DNA of 50,951 nucleotides from Agromyces mediolanus. GTDB taxonomy: Bacteria > Actinomycetota > Actinomycetes > Actinomycetales > Microbacteriaceae. Under the pieces are notes generated by a model that searched no databases, was not told the DNA's origin, and was given only the letters and a program-made list of their open reading frames with translations. The stretch is from contig NZ_BMRJ01000001.1 in the NCBI RefSeq assembly GCF_014648575.1, forward strand, positions 1,605,758-1,656,708, read 5' to 3'. Below, in pieces: positions 34,548 to 41,798 of the stretch (positions within the stretch are counted from its first letter, which is position 1; the number at the start of each line of letters is the position of its first letter). Position numbers and translations under genes: made by a program.

Positions 34548-35016
34548 CCGGCCGGGTCGCCGGGCGCGCCCGCACCGGACGGGGAACGAACGCGGCTCGG
34601 CCTCGCTCGAGTTCCTCGGGGCCGCGCTCCTGCTCATGCTGCCGATCGTGTACCTCGTGCTCGCACTCGCCGAGCTCCAAGCGGCGACGTTCGCCGCGGA
34701 AGGAGCGGCGCGGCACGCAGCTCGGGTCGCCGTTCGCCAGGGCGAGGCATCCGATATCCACCTTTCGGCGAACGCGGCCGTGGAACTCGTGCTCGACGAC
34801 TTCGGCCGTTCGGACGACGAACGAACCGTTGTCGTCGACTGCGGTGGGGCGCGCTGCGGGATGCCCGGCACGCGGCTGCGGGTGACGGTCGAGCTCGAGG
34901 TACGGCTGCCGTTCGCCCCACCGGTGCTCGGACTCGATCGGGTGCTCGTCGTGCCCGTCGAAGCCAGCGCCCTGCAGCCGGTCTCCCGATGGGCGTCGAT
35001 GGAGGGGGAGAGATGA
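34522..35016 (+). CDS. TadE/TadF-like pilus assembly protein
   Basis: A 164-residue protein: basic N-terminus (MRRSRRSSDRPGRRARP), NERGSASLEFLG processing-type motif, one membrane helix (ALLLMLPIVYLVLALAE) and an exported domain with two Cys (DCGGARCG) that could form a disulfide. The ATG at 34522 has GGAGG at 9 nt and overlaps the previous gene by 26 nt. It is a minor pilin or an assembly factor of the Tad system. Confidence 0.85.
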   Translation: MRRSRRSSDRPGRRARPHRTGNERGSASLEFLGAALLLMLPIVYLVLALAELQAATFAAEGAARHAARVAVRQGEASDIHLSANAAVELVLDDFGRSDDERTVVVDCGGARCGMPGTRLRVTVELEVRLPFAPPVLGLDRVLVVPVEASALQPVSRWASMEGER

Positions 35017-35516
35017 GCCGGCGCGCGGGCCGATGCGGCCGCGATGCGGAACCGACCACCCCGGCTCGCACGCCGGCGAGCTTCGCCGACGAGCGCGGCT
35101 CCACGCTGCCGCTCGTGTTCGGGTTCGCGCTGCTCGCGCTCGCCGTGGTGCTCGTCGTCGCCTCGGCCAGCTCGCTCTACCTGGAACGGAAGCGTCTCCT
35201 CGCTCTCGCGGACGGGGCCGCGCTCGCCGCGGCCGACGCCTGGGCGATCGAGGATGCCGTCGCTCAGCTCGACGGGGTGCGCGTCGAGGCCGAGCAGCGT
35301 GCGATGCAGGAAGCGGCCGAGGGCTACCTCGCCCAGATCGCGCCGACGGGCGTCGAGCTCGCAGCGGTGGAGTCACGCGACGGCACGAGTGCGACCGTTC
35401 GGCTTCGCGGCCTCTGGCGGGCGCCGGTGAGCAGTGAGCTGCTGCCGATCGAAGTCGAGCTCGAGGTCGAATCGACCGCGCGTTCGGTCTTCAGCGTGCC
35501 GGCGGAGCCGGAATGA
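35013..35516 (+). CDS. Rv3654c/TadE-like secreted pilus-locus protein
   Basis: A 167-residue protein with DERGSTLPLVFGFALLALAVVLVVA (type IV pilin-like helix) and a following alpha/beta region that includes LADGAALAAADAWA, as in the Rv3654c-like helicase/secretion-neighbourhood proteins. The ATG at 35013 overlaps the preceding stop as ATGA. It ends the Tad operon. The locus has no prepilin peptidase (TadV), CpaB/RcpC or TadZ. Confidence 0.82.
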   Translation: MSRRAGRCGRDAEPTTPARTPASFADERGSTLPLVFGFALLALAVVLVVASASSLYLERKRLLALADGAALAAADAWAIEDAVAQLDGVRVEAEQRAMQEAAEGYLAQIAPTGVELAAVESRDGTSATVRLRGLWRAPVSSELLPIEVELEVESTARSVFSVPAEPE

Positions 35517-35543
35517 AGCGAGCACGCGCAGACCGAGGCGAGC

Positions 35544-36242
35544 TCAGCCCGCCAGCGGCGAGGTCAGCTTCGAGGAGCGGTAGCCGTCGCGCGCTCGGGT
35601 CGGCTGCCACCGTCGCCAGTGCTTCGTCGACAGCCGGAACGGCAGATGGTCCTGCAGGTGGCGCGCGGCCGGGGCGAGCCGCTCGTCGGCGGGCAGGTTC
35701 AGCCAGAGCGAGAGGGCGGAGCCCGCCGTCCCGTAGCTCGCGCGGATTCCGGAGACGCCGAGCCCCCGGCCGTAGCCGTCGACCGCGAAGCCGCCGAACG
35801 CCGTCGGCGAGAGCCCGGCGAAGGGGTCGCCCGTTGCAGGGTCGATGAGCTGTACCGGCAGGCTCTGCGAGAGCGTCGCGAGCGATGCCCCGTACTTCGT
35901 GGTCGCACCGCTCTCGGCGGCGATCGCCTCGAGCACCTCGGGCACGGCCTCGGGACGCACGTTCCAGTCACGTCGGATCCGCTGCGTCCGGCGTGGCCCG
36001 CCCAGCAGCTCGGCCGCGAAGGCCGCCAACCGTTCCGTCGCCGCCGGGTCGCCGCCGGCGGAGATCGAGAAGGTCCACGTCGCGGGCCCGGCCGGCACCG
36101 TGCACGCCGCGAGGAAGCGCTCCACCCGCTCATGGGCGTCGGCCGGGCGCTTCACCCGCAGGGAGTGCGCGCCGCCCGCCGCCGCGGGCAGCCCGTCGTA
36201 CGTCACGACCTCGGGCATCGAGGGCTTCGCTCGGTCCGTCAT
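35544..36242 (-). CDS. Hypothetical protein, coupled to the gene at 36239
   Basis: A 232-residue protein that I cannot assign. It is soluble, with a large central region (RRDWNVRPEAVPEVLEAIAAE) and repeated motifs around GYGRGLGVSGIRASYG and LSLWLNLPADERL; the C-terminus is basic. No signal peptide or membrane helix is present. The ATG at 36242 overlaps the upstream stop (ATGA), so the two products are made together. It converges on the Tad operon with 27 nt between. Confidence 0.75.
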   Translation of the reverse strand: MTDRAKPSMPEVVTYDGLPAAAGGAHSLRVKRPADAHERVERFLAACTVPAGPATWTFSISAGGDPAATERLAAFAAELLGGPRRTQRIRRDWNVRPEAVPEVLEAIAAESGATTKYGASLATLSQSLPVQLIDPATGDPFAGLSPTAFGGFAVDGYGRGLGVSGIRASYGTAGSALSLWLNLPADERLAPAARHLQDHLPFRLSTKHWRRWQPTRARDGYRSSKLTSPLAG

Positions 36243-37096
36243 GACGTCGCCTCCGGCGAACGCGAGTGGAACCACCCGCTCGCGCGCCGCGCGGCGACGA
36301 GCTCGGCGAGCGCGGCGAAGGGCGCAGGGTCGTCGATCACGACGAACTCGACCCCCGCGGGCACGTCGGCCGCCGAGGCATCCGTCCCGCCGAACGCGAC
36401 CACGAGCCGCAGCGACGGGAAGGCGAGTTCCGCCTCGCTCGCACCGGCCCCCGCTGGGAGCACGAGGACCTGCGCCGGGCCGCCGCGGAACGCCCCGGGC
36501 GCAGCCGTGCCCGCGAGCGTGGCCGCGAGTCCGCCGTTCAGCGACACGGAGGGCAGGAGCTCGGCGTAGCCGGACAGCGTCAGGCCCTCCGCGGCGAGCG
36601 CTTGCCGCAGCCCGAGCATCGGCAGCGCCACGACGACCGTCGGACCGTCGGCGGGAGCGGCGACGATCGTGGTGGGGATCGGCGGGCCATCCGCCGTGAT
36701 CCCGTCGCCGAGCTCCTCGGCGGCGATCGACCAGAACGACTCCGGCTCCGCGAGCTCGGCGGCGACGACCCGCACCGCCGCGAGCAGCGCGCCCTCGATC
36801 ACCCGCAGCTCGTGTTCGCTCGCCCCGGCCGAGCGCGCGACGGCGTCGGCGTACGCGTCGCCGAGCACGGCGAGCGCGGCCGGCGACGGCGCGATCGTCT
36901 GCGCTGCACCGCTGGCGAGCTCGATGCCGAACACCCGTCCGCTCTCGCGATCGACCCGGAGCTCGGAGAGCCCGGCGTCGCGCGCGACGAGCGCCTGCCG
37001 CTCGCCGTCGAACGGGGGCTCCAGCCACTCGCCGGGATACGGCACGGCGCGGGCGGATGCGGTCAGGGACGCGACGATCTCGGCATCGGTGAGCAC
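36239..37096 (-). CDS. Hypothetical protein with two repeated alpha/beta halves
   Basis: A 285-residue protein of unknown family. The N-terminal half has SELRVDRESGRVFGIELASG, and the second half has two similar strands (TVVVALPMLGLRQALAAEGLT, LRLVVAFGGTDAS). The GTG at 37096 is favoured over the one at 37099 because TAGCCT (37103-37108, minus strand) then ends 6 nt upstream. It probably works with the protein from 35544. There are no catalytic signatures that I recognise. Confidence 0.72.
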   Translation of the reverse strand: MLTDAEIVASLTASARAVPYPGEWLEPPFDGERQALVARDAGLSELRVDRESGRVFGIELASGAAQTIAPSPAALAVLGDAYADAVARSAGASEHELRVIEGALLAAVRVVAAELAEPESFWSIAAEELGDGITADGPPIPTTIVAAPADGPTVVVALPMLGLRQALAAEGLTLSGYAELLPSVSLNGGLAATLAGTAAPGAFRGGPAQVLVLPAGAGASEAELAFPSLRLVVAFGGTDASAADVPAGVEFVVIDDPAPFAALAELVAARRASGWFHSRSPEATS

Positions 37097-37102
37097 CACT
37101 GC

Positions 37103-37108
37103 AGGCTA
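37103..37108 (-). promoter_or_regulatory. -10 hexamer TAGCCT, leaderless type
   Basis: Ends 6 nt before the GTG at 37096 of the hypothetical operon. Confidence 0.45.
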
Positions 37109-37163
37109 GCCGAGCCCGGCGGGATGAGCCGAGGCGGATGAGTTGAGCCGAGGTGATTGACTG

Positions 37164-37568
37164 GTGCCCATGACGATCGAGATCCCCGAGCACCTCCTCC
37201 GAATCCTCACCGCGCCGGTCTACGGCCACCTCGCCACCGTGCGCCCGAACGGTGAGGTGCAGGTGAATCCCATGTGGTTCGAGTTCGACGCCGAGGCGCA
37301 GGTGATCCGCTTCACGCACACCACGAAGCGCGCGAAGTTCCGGAATCTCCAGAACAACCCGGTCATGACGCTCGAGGCGCTCGACGCCGAATCGCCGTTC
37401 AAGTACGTCGAGGTGCGCGGCCGCCTCGTCGAGACGGTCGCCGACCCCACCGGCGAGTTCTACGCCCACCTGGGTCGCCGCTACGGCGACGCCGACGCGC
37501 AGCCGCCGGCCGACAAGGCCGACCGGGTCATCCTGGTGATGTCCGTCGAGAAGGTCGCCGGGCAGTAA
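37164..37568 (+). CDS. PPOX-class (possibly F420-dependent) oxidoreductase
   Basis: A 134-residue split-barrel protein: GHLATVRPNGEVQVNPMWFEF, FTHTTKRAKFRNLQNNP and the KYVEVRGRLVET strand. This matches the PPOX family, in which many small actinobacterial members bind F420 or FMN. The GTG at 37164 is chosen with moderate confidence; the ATG at 37170 is possible. The cofactor is not determined. Confidence 0.85.
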   Translation: MPMTIEIPEHLLRILTAPVYGHLATVRPNGEVQVNPMWFEFDAEAQVIRFTHTTKRAKFRNLQNNPVMTLEALDAESPFKYVEVRGRLVETVADPTGEFYAHLGRRYGDADAQPPADKADRVILVMSVEKVAGQ

Positions 37569-37616
37569 GCGCCGGCAGGTGCCGACGAGGCATCCGAACT
37601 CTGGGGGAGCGGCGCC

Positions 37617-38882
37617 TCAGCCCGTTCCCTCGGCCGGACCCTCGCCGCGGCGTCGCCCTCGGCGACCGGGCACGTAGCGCGGGATCCAGCGCAGCAGCAT
37701 CCCCGCGCCCACGAAGCCGAGCACGCCGATCGCCGCGCTCGCCGCGGCGAGCGAGACGAGCGAGGTCACCGCGGAGACGACGAGGGGAGCGGCGGCCTGC
37801 CCGGCGTCGCCGATGGTGCGGTACGCGCCGAGGAAGGCCGCCGGATGCCGCTTGGGCGCGAGGTCCGCGCCCACCGTCAGGATGACGCCGCTGGAGACGC
37901 CGTTCGCGACGCCGAAGAGCACGGCGACCGCGATGAACCAGGCCTCGTTTCCCGGCACGTCGTGCGTGAAGGCGAGGATCAGGTGCCCGGTCGAGAGGCC
38001 GACCAGGCCGGGGATCGCGCCCCACAGGCGGCCGAAGCGGTCCATCACCTGCCCGCTGACGTAGAACAGGCAGAAGTCGATCGTCGCGGAGACGCCGATG
38101 ACGAGCGCGGCCGCCTCGGGCGGCATGCCGATCGACACGGCCCAGAGCGGCAGGATGATCGTGCGACTCGCGCGGACCGCGGCGAGCAGGCCGATGCCGG
38201 AGCCCACCCGGGCGAGCACGCCGCGGTGCTCGACGATGGCCCGGAATACGCCCTGCGGCGCCTCCTCGCCGGCGTCGGTCGCGGCGCCGCGGCCGACGCC
38301 GAAGACGCGCTCGGGATCCGGGAGCAGCACCAGGACGACGACGACGGCGAGGCAGGCCGCGACGAGTACCCAGAACACCGGCTCGGAGCTCCCCGTCCAC
38401 GCGATGATCGCAGCGGCGACGAAGGGGCCGACAGCCCAGCCCGCCCGGAAGACGCCGGCGAGCGTGGAGAGCGCCCGGGCGCGCACCCGCGCGGGCACGT
38501 AGCTCGTGAGGAAGGCGTGCCGGGCGAGCCCGAAGACCGCGGTGGCGAGTCCGAGCAGCAGGATGCCGATCGCGAGCGCCGTCACGCTCGGCAGCGCGAG
38601 CGCCACCACGACGCCGATGACCGCGAGCATGGCCGCGCCGATCATGGCGTTCCGTTCGCCGATGCGGGCGACGAGCCAGCCGGCGGGCAGGTCACCGAGC
38701 AGTTCGCCGATCATGAGCATCGCGGCGACGAGGCCGGCGAGCGCGATCGAGGCGCCTCGCTCAGACGCGACGACGGGGATGACCGGGATGATCGCGCCCT
38801 CGCCGAGCGAGAAGAGCAGCGTCGGCAGGTAGGCGGGGAGGACGATCGAGCCCCACGAGAACTGGGGCTGGGAGTCGGTCAT
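37617..38882 (-). CDS. Major facilitator superfamily transporter
   Basis: A 421-residue protein with 12 predicted membrane helices and the MFS loop 2-3 signature GDLPAGWLVARIGERNAM. The central loop between helices 6 and 7 is acidic (AATDAGEEAPQG). It is likely an efflux or solute transporter; the substrate is unknown. The ATG at 38882 follows TAGCGT by 8 nt. The C-terminus has a basic Arg-rich tail (PGRRGRRRGEG). Confidence 0.88.
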   Translation of the reverse strand: MTDSQPQFSWGSIVLPAYLPTLLFSLGEGAIIPVIPVVASERGASIALAGLVAAMLMIGELLGDLPAGWLVARIGERNAMIGAAMLAVIGVVVALALPSVTALAIGILLLGLATAVFGLARHAFLTSYVPARVRARALSTLAGVFRAGWAVGPFVAAAIIAWTGSSEPVFWVLVAACLAVVVVLVLLPDPERVFGVGRGAATDAGEEAPQGVFRAIVEHRGVLARVGSGIGLLAAVRASRTIILPLWAVSIGMPPEAAALVIGVSATIDFCLFYVSGQVMDRFGRLWGAIPGLVGLSTGHLILAFTHDVPGNEAWFIAVAVLFGVANGVSSGVILTVGADLAPKRHPAAFLGAYRTIGDAGQAAAPLVVSAVTSLVSLAAASAAIGVLGFVGAGMLLRWIPRYVPGRRGRRRGEGPAEGTG

Positions 38883-38890
38883 CGTCTCCG

Positions 38891-38896
38891 ACGCTA
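38891..38896 (-). promoter_or_regulatory. -10 hexamer TAGCGT, leaderless type
   Basis: Ends 8 nt before the ATG of the MFS gene on the minus strand. Confidence 0.4.
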
Positions 38897-38946
38897 CACC
38901 CGGCGGCGGGACCCGCTGCGCGCCCCGGCGCTCGGGACGATCCGGC

Positions 38947-39807
38947 TCAGAGCTCGTTGCGGCGGAAGTCGGCCGCGGTCTCGGCGGGCCCGCTGGCGAG
39001 GAAGATGCGCGAGGTGTCGCCCGGGTCCGCCGGGTCGTAGAGCACCGTGACCGGCGCGCCGACGGGCGGCACCTCGGCGGCGCGGTACTTCACCGTGCGC
39101 TTCACCCAGCGGTCGGTCCCGCTCGCGTCGGTGAACTTCACGGTCAGGGAGAAGAGCACCGAGCTCGCCTCGCCCGACGGCAGCGTGCTCTCGGTGACGA
39201 CCCCGGGGGCGCGCCGACCGGTGACGAGCATCCGCTCGATGAGCGCGGTGCGACCGGCGCTGCGGCGTCGGCCGGCCACTCCGGCGAAGTACGCGGCGAC
39301 CGCGAGCACGCCGACGAGGGCGGGCAGCCACCACTGTGCGGCGTAGAAGATCCAGGCGCCGGCGCCCCACGCTTCGTCCTCGCCGAAGGTGGGGTCGATC
39401 TGCATGCCGGGCTGATCGGGCGCGGTCCAGGAGGAGCACCCGATCCAGAGGCCGATCGCGAGCCCGAGCAGCACGAGGGTCAGCGGTCCGACGCCGACGA
39501 AGCGGGTCGTGTCGCCCGTGAAGCGGTGGTTCCACTTGGCGTAGAGCGCCCAGGCGGCGATGGTCGCGACGATGCCGACCGGGAGCCCGAATGCCGTGTT
39601 CGGCATCTGCGATTCCCAGGTGGAGAACACGCTGTTCAGCTCCATGAGCCGGAAGGTGTCGAGGATGCCGGCGAAGCTGTAGCCGATGACGGCGGAGGTC
39701 GCGACGAGGAGCAGCGCGAAGGCGGCCGCGGCGAGGGCGGCGCCGGTGCTGCCCTGCTGCCGTTCGAGACGTGCGCGGCGTGCGGCGGCGGGATCGATCG
39801 TGCTCAC
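38947..39807 (-). CDS. DUF3592-like membrane protein
   Basis: A 286-residue protein with four membrane helices (about 24-50, 72-90, 105-125, 150-172) and a C-terminal beta domain in which TGRRAPGVVTES and VGAPVTVLYDPADPGDTSR are typical of DUF3592 proteins. It is anchored with the domain probably cytoplasmic or at the surface; the function is unknown. The GTG start at 39807 follows TAGGCT by 6 nt. It is divergent from prfB. Confidence 0.75.
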   Translation of the reverse strand: MSTIDPAAARRARLERQQGSTGAALAAAAFALLLVATSAVIGYSFAGILDTFRLMELNSVFSTWESQMPNTAFGLPVGIVATIAAWALYAKWNHRFTGDTTRFVGVGPLTLVLLGLAIGLWIGCSSWTAPDQPGMQIDPTFGEDEAWGAGAWIFYAAQWWLPALVGVLAVAAYFAGVAGRRRSAGRTALIERMLVTGRRAPGVVTESTLPSGEASSVLFSLTVKFTDASGTDRWVKRTVKYRAAEVPPVGAPVTVLYDPADPGDTSRIFLASGPAETAADFRRNEL

Positions 39808-39813
39808 CGCGTC

Positions 39814-39819
39814 AGCCTA
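39814..39819 (-). promoter_or_regulatory. -10 hexamer TAGGCT, leaderless type
   Basis: Ends 6 nt before the GTG of the DUF3592-like gene; it is back-to-back with the prfB promoter at 39877. Confidence 0.5.
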
Positions 39820-39876
39820 GCGACCCTCGCACGGGGGAGGCGGTGGTTCGTGCACGACGGCGGGCCCGGCCACGAC

Positions 39877-39882
39877 TAGGCT
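39877..39882 (+). promoter_or_regulatory. -10 hexamer TAGGCT of prfB
   Basis: Ends 10 nt before the prfB ATG. Confidence 0.5.
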
Positions 39883-39892
39883 TGGGGACGCC

Positions 39893-41002
39893 ATGTTCGA
39901 ACTTGACCTGTCGACCGAGATCTCCGCGCTCCGCGCGACCTTCCGTGAAATCCGCGCCGTCGTCGACACCGACGCGCTCGAGGCGGACATCGCCCGCCTC
40001 TCGGAGGAGGCCGGCGCGCCCGATCTCTGGGACGACCCCGCGAACGCGCAGAAGGTCACGAGCGCGCTGAGCCACCGTCAGGCGGAGTTCAAGCGCATCA
40101 CGGGCATCGAGTCGCGCATCGACGACCTCGAGGTGCTCGTCGAGCTGGCGAACGAGGCCGGTGACGAGGACAGCGCCGCCGAGGCGCGCGCCGAGGTCGC
40201 GGCCCTGCAGAAGACCATCGGCGACCTCGAGGTGCAGACGCTCCTCGACGGCGAGTACGACGACCGCGGCGCGGTCGTGACGATCCGCTCCGGTGCGGGC
40301 GGCGACGACGCCACCGACTTCGCCGAGATGCTCATGCGCATGTACCTGCGCTGGGCCGAGCGTCACGACTACCCCGTGAAGGTGCTCGACATCTCCTACG
40401 CCGAGGGCGCGGGCATCAAGTCCGCCACCTTCGAGATCGACGCCCCGTACCTCTACGGCACCCTCTCGGTCGAGGCCGGCACCCACCGCCTCGCCCGCAT
40501 CAGCCCCTTCGGCGGCGCCGACAAGCGCCAGACGAGCTTCGCCGCGGTGGAGGTCATCCCCATCATGGAGGAGGCGAAGGAGGTCGAGGTCCCCGAGAAC
40601 GACATCCGCGTCGACGTCTTCCGCTCCTCCGGCCCCGGCGGTCAGTCGGTCAACACGACCGACTCGGCCGTGCGCATCACGCACATCCCGACCGGCATCG
40701 TCGTGTCGATGCAGAACGAGAAGTCGCAGATCCAGAACCGCGCCGCGGCCATGCGCGTGCTCCAGACCCGCCTGCTGCTCGCCAAGCGCGAGGAGGAGGC
40801 GGCGCAGAAGAAGGAGCTCGCCGGCACGATCACTGCGAGCTGGGGCGATCAGATGCGCTCCTACTTCCTCTACGGTCAGCAGCTCGTCAAGGACCTGCGC
40901 ACCGGGTACGAGGTCGGCAACCCGGCGGTCGTCTTCGACGGCGACCTCGACGGGCTCATCGCGGCCGGCATCCGCTGGCGCAAGCAGAAGCCGACCGACT
41001 GA
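39893..41002 (+). CDS. prfB: Peptide chain release factor 2
   Basis: A 369-residue RF2 that recognises UGA and UAA. The stop-codon tripeptide SPF is in ARISPFGG and the hydrolysis motif GGQ in [19 protein letters not shown]. The frame is continuous, so there is no programmed in-frame UGA frameshift as in E. coli. In most actinomycetes prfB is followed by ftsE; here a three-gene segment intervenes. Confidence 0.97.
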   Translation: MFELDLSTEISALRATFREIRAVVDTDALEADIARLSEEAGAPDLWDDPANAQKVTSALSHRQAEFKRITGIESRIDDLEVLVELANEAGDEDSAAEARAEVAALQKTIGDLEVQTLLDGEYDDRGAVVTIRSGAGGDDATDFAEMLMRMYLRWAERHDYPVKVLDISYAEGAGIKSATFEIDAPYLYGTLSVEAGTHRLARISPFGGADKRQTSFAAVEVIPIMEEAKEVEVPENDIRVDVFRSSGPGGQSVNTTDSAVRITHIPTGIVVSMQNEKSQIQNRAAAMRVLQTRLLLAKREEEAAQKKELAGTITASWGDQMRSYFLYGQQLVKDLRTGYEVGNPAVVFDGDLDGLIAAGIRWRKQKPTD

Positions 41003-41010
41003 TCAGCTGC

Positions 41011-41030
41011 GCGCGGCGCGTCAGCCGCGC
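41011..41030. terminator. Weak hairpin between prfB and the TetR gene
   Basis: A 7-bp stem GCGCGGC (41011-41017) against 41024-41030 over the convergent stop codons. Confidence 0.35.
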
Positions 41031-41692
41031 GACCACTCGGCGCGGAGCCCGCTGAGCAGTGCCCGCACGCCGAGCGCGAAGCTGCGGTCGGTCGGGCGGA
41101 TGCCTTCGGCGGATGCTCCGGCCGAGCGCGCCGCCTCGGCGGCGGCGAACACCGGCGAGCCCGCTCCCGCGTCGCCCGGCGCCATGATGTCGTCGGGCGC
41201 GGCGGCGTCGAGCGCGGAGCCGATGATGAGGGCCTCGAAGGTGACGAGCGCGTCGACGGCCTCGTCCTCGGGGCAGCCTTCGGCGATGAAGCGCCGCACG
41301 ATGGCGTCGTAGTTCTGCACGGAACGCTCCTGCCCGTCGATCGGGGTCGTCGCGAGCAGCTCGATGCCGGCCGGATGCGCGGCGGTGACGTCGCGGTAGG
41401 AACGCGCCCACCTGACGACGGCGGTGTCGAGTGGGACCGCGTCGTCGGCGAACCCGCTCACGTCGAGCTGCTCGGCGAGGGCTCCGCGCATGGCGCGGAC
41501 CACATCGGCCTTGCCGCCGAAGTAGTGGTAGAGCGCGGGCGGACGCACCTCGAGCGAGCGGGCGAGCGCGGTCATCGTGAAGCCGTCCGGGCCGGCGGTG
41601 CGTGCGAGCTCGAACGCCGCGTCGACGATCTGCTCGGCGCTCAGGACCCGGGTCCGCGGACGGCCCGCGCGTCGGGCGCTCGTTTCAGGCAA
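41021..41692 (-). CDS. TetR family regulator
   Basis: A 223-residue protein: HTH at about residues 15-60 (LSAEQIVDAAFELARTAGPDGFTMTALARSLEVRPPALYHYFGGK) and a variable ligand domain with a negatively charged C-terminal segment. The TTG at 41692 is set by GGAGG 4 nt upstream. Three exact palindromes lie between it and the divergent amidohydrolase. It probably represses both directions and is relieved by a substrate of that enzyme (inference). Confidence 0.88.
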   Translation of the reverse strand: MPETSARRAGRPRTRVLSAEQIVDAAFELARTAGPDGFTMTALARSLEVRPPALYHYFGGKADVVRAMRGALAEQLDVSGFADDAVPLDTAVVRWARSYRDVTAAHPAGIELLATTPIDGQERSVQNYDAIVRRFIAEGCPEDEAVDALVTFEALIIGSALDAAAPDDIMAPGDAGAGSPVFAAAEAARSAGASAEGIRPTDRSFALGVRALLSGLRAEWSRG

Positions 41693-41727
41693 GAGTCCTC
41701 CGGTTTTGCAGTGGCACTTCAGTGAGA

Positions 41728-41743
41728 GTAGCGTGTGCGCTAC
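41728..41743. promoter_or_regulatory. Palindrome GTAGCGTGTGCGCTAC
   Basis: Exact 6-bp arms with TGTG spacer; the one nearest to the TetR gene. Confidence 0.65.
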
Positions 41744-41745
41744 AA

Positions 41746-41762
41746 ATTTAAGCACCTTAAAT
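41746..41762. promoter_or_regulatory. Palindrome ATTTAAGCACCTTAAAT
   Basis: Exact 7-bp arms with CAC spacer in the most AT-rich part of the region; centre of the three. It may overlap the promoter. Confidence 0.7.
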
Positions 41763-41765
41763 AAA

Positions 41766-41783
41766 GCGGTCGCAGTCGACCGC
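41766..41783. promoter_or_regulatory. Palindrome GCGGTCGCAGTCGACCGC
   Basis: Exact 7-bp arms with CAGT spacer, ending 15 nt before the amidohydrolase ATG and next to its GGAAGG ribosome site. Confidence 0.65.
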
Positions 41784-41798
41784 TCGGAAGGCGGCGAC

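Noticed and set aside
39893..40000. Programmed frameshift in prfB
   Set aside because: The frame is continuous from the ATG; no in-frame TGA follows the start.
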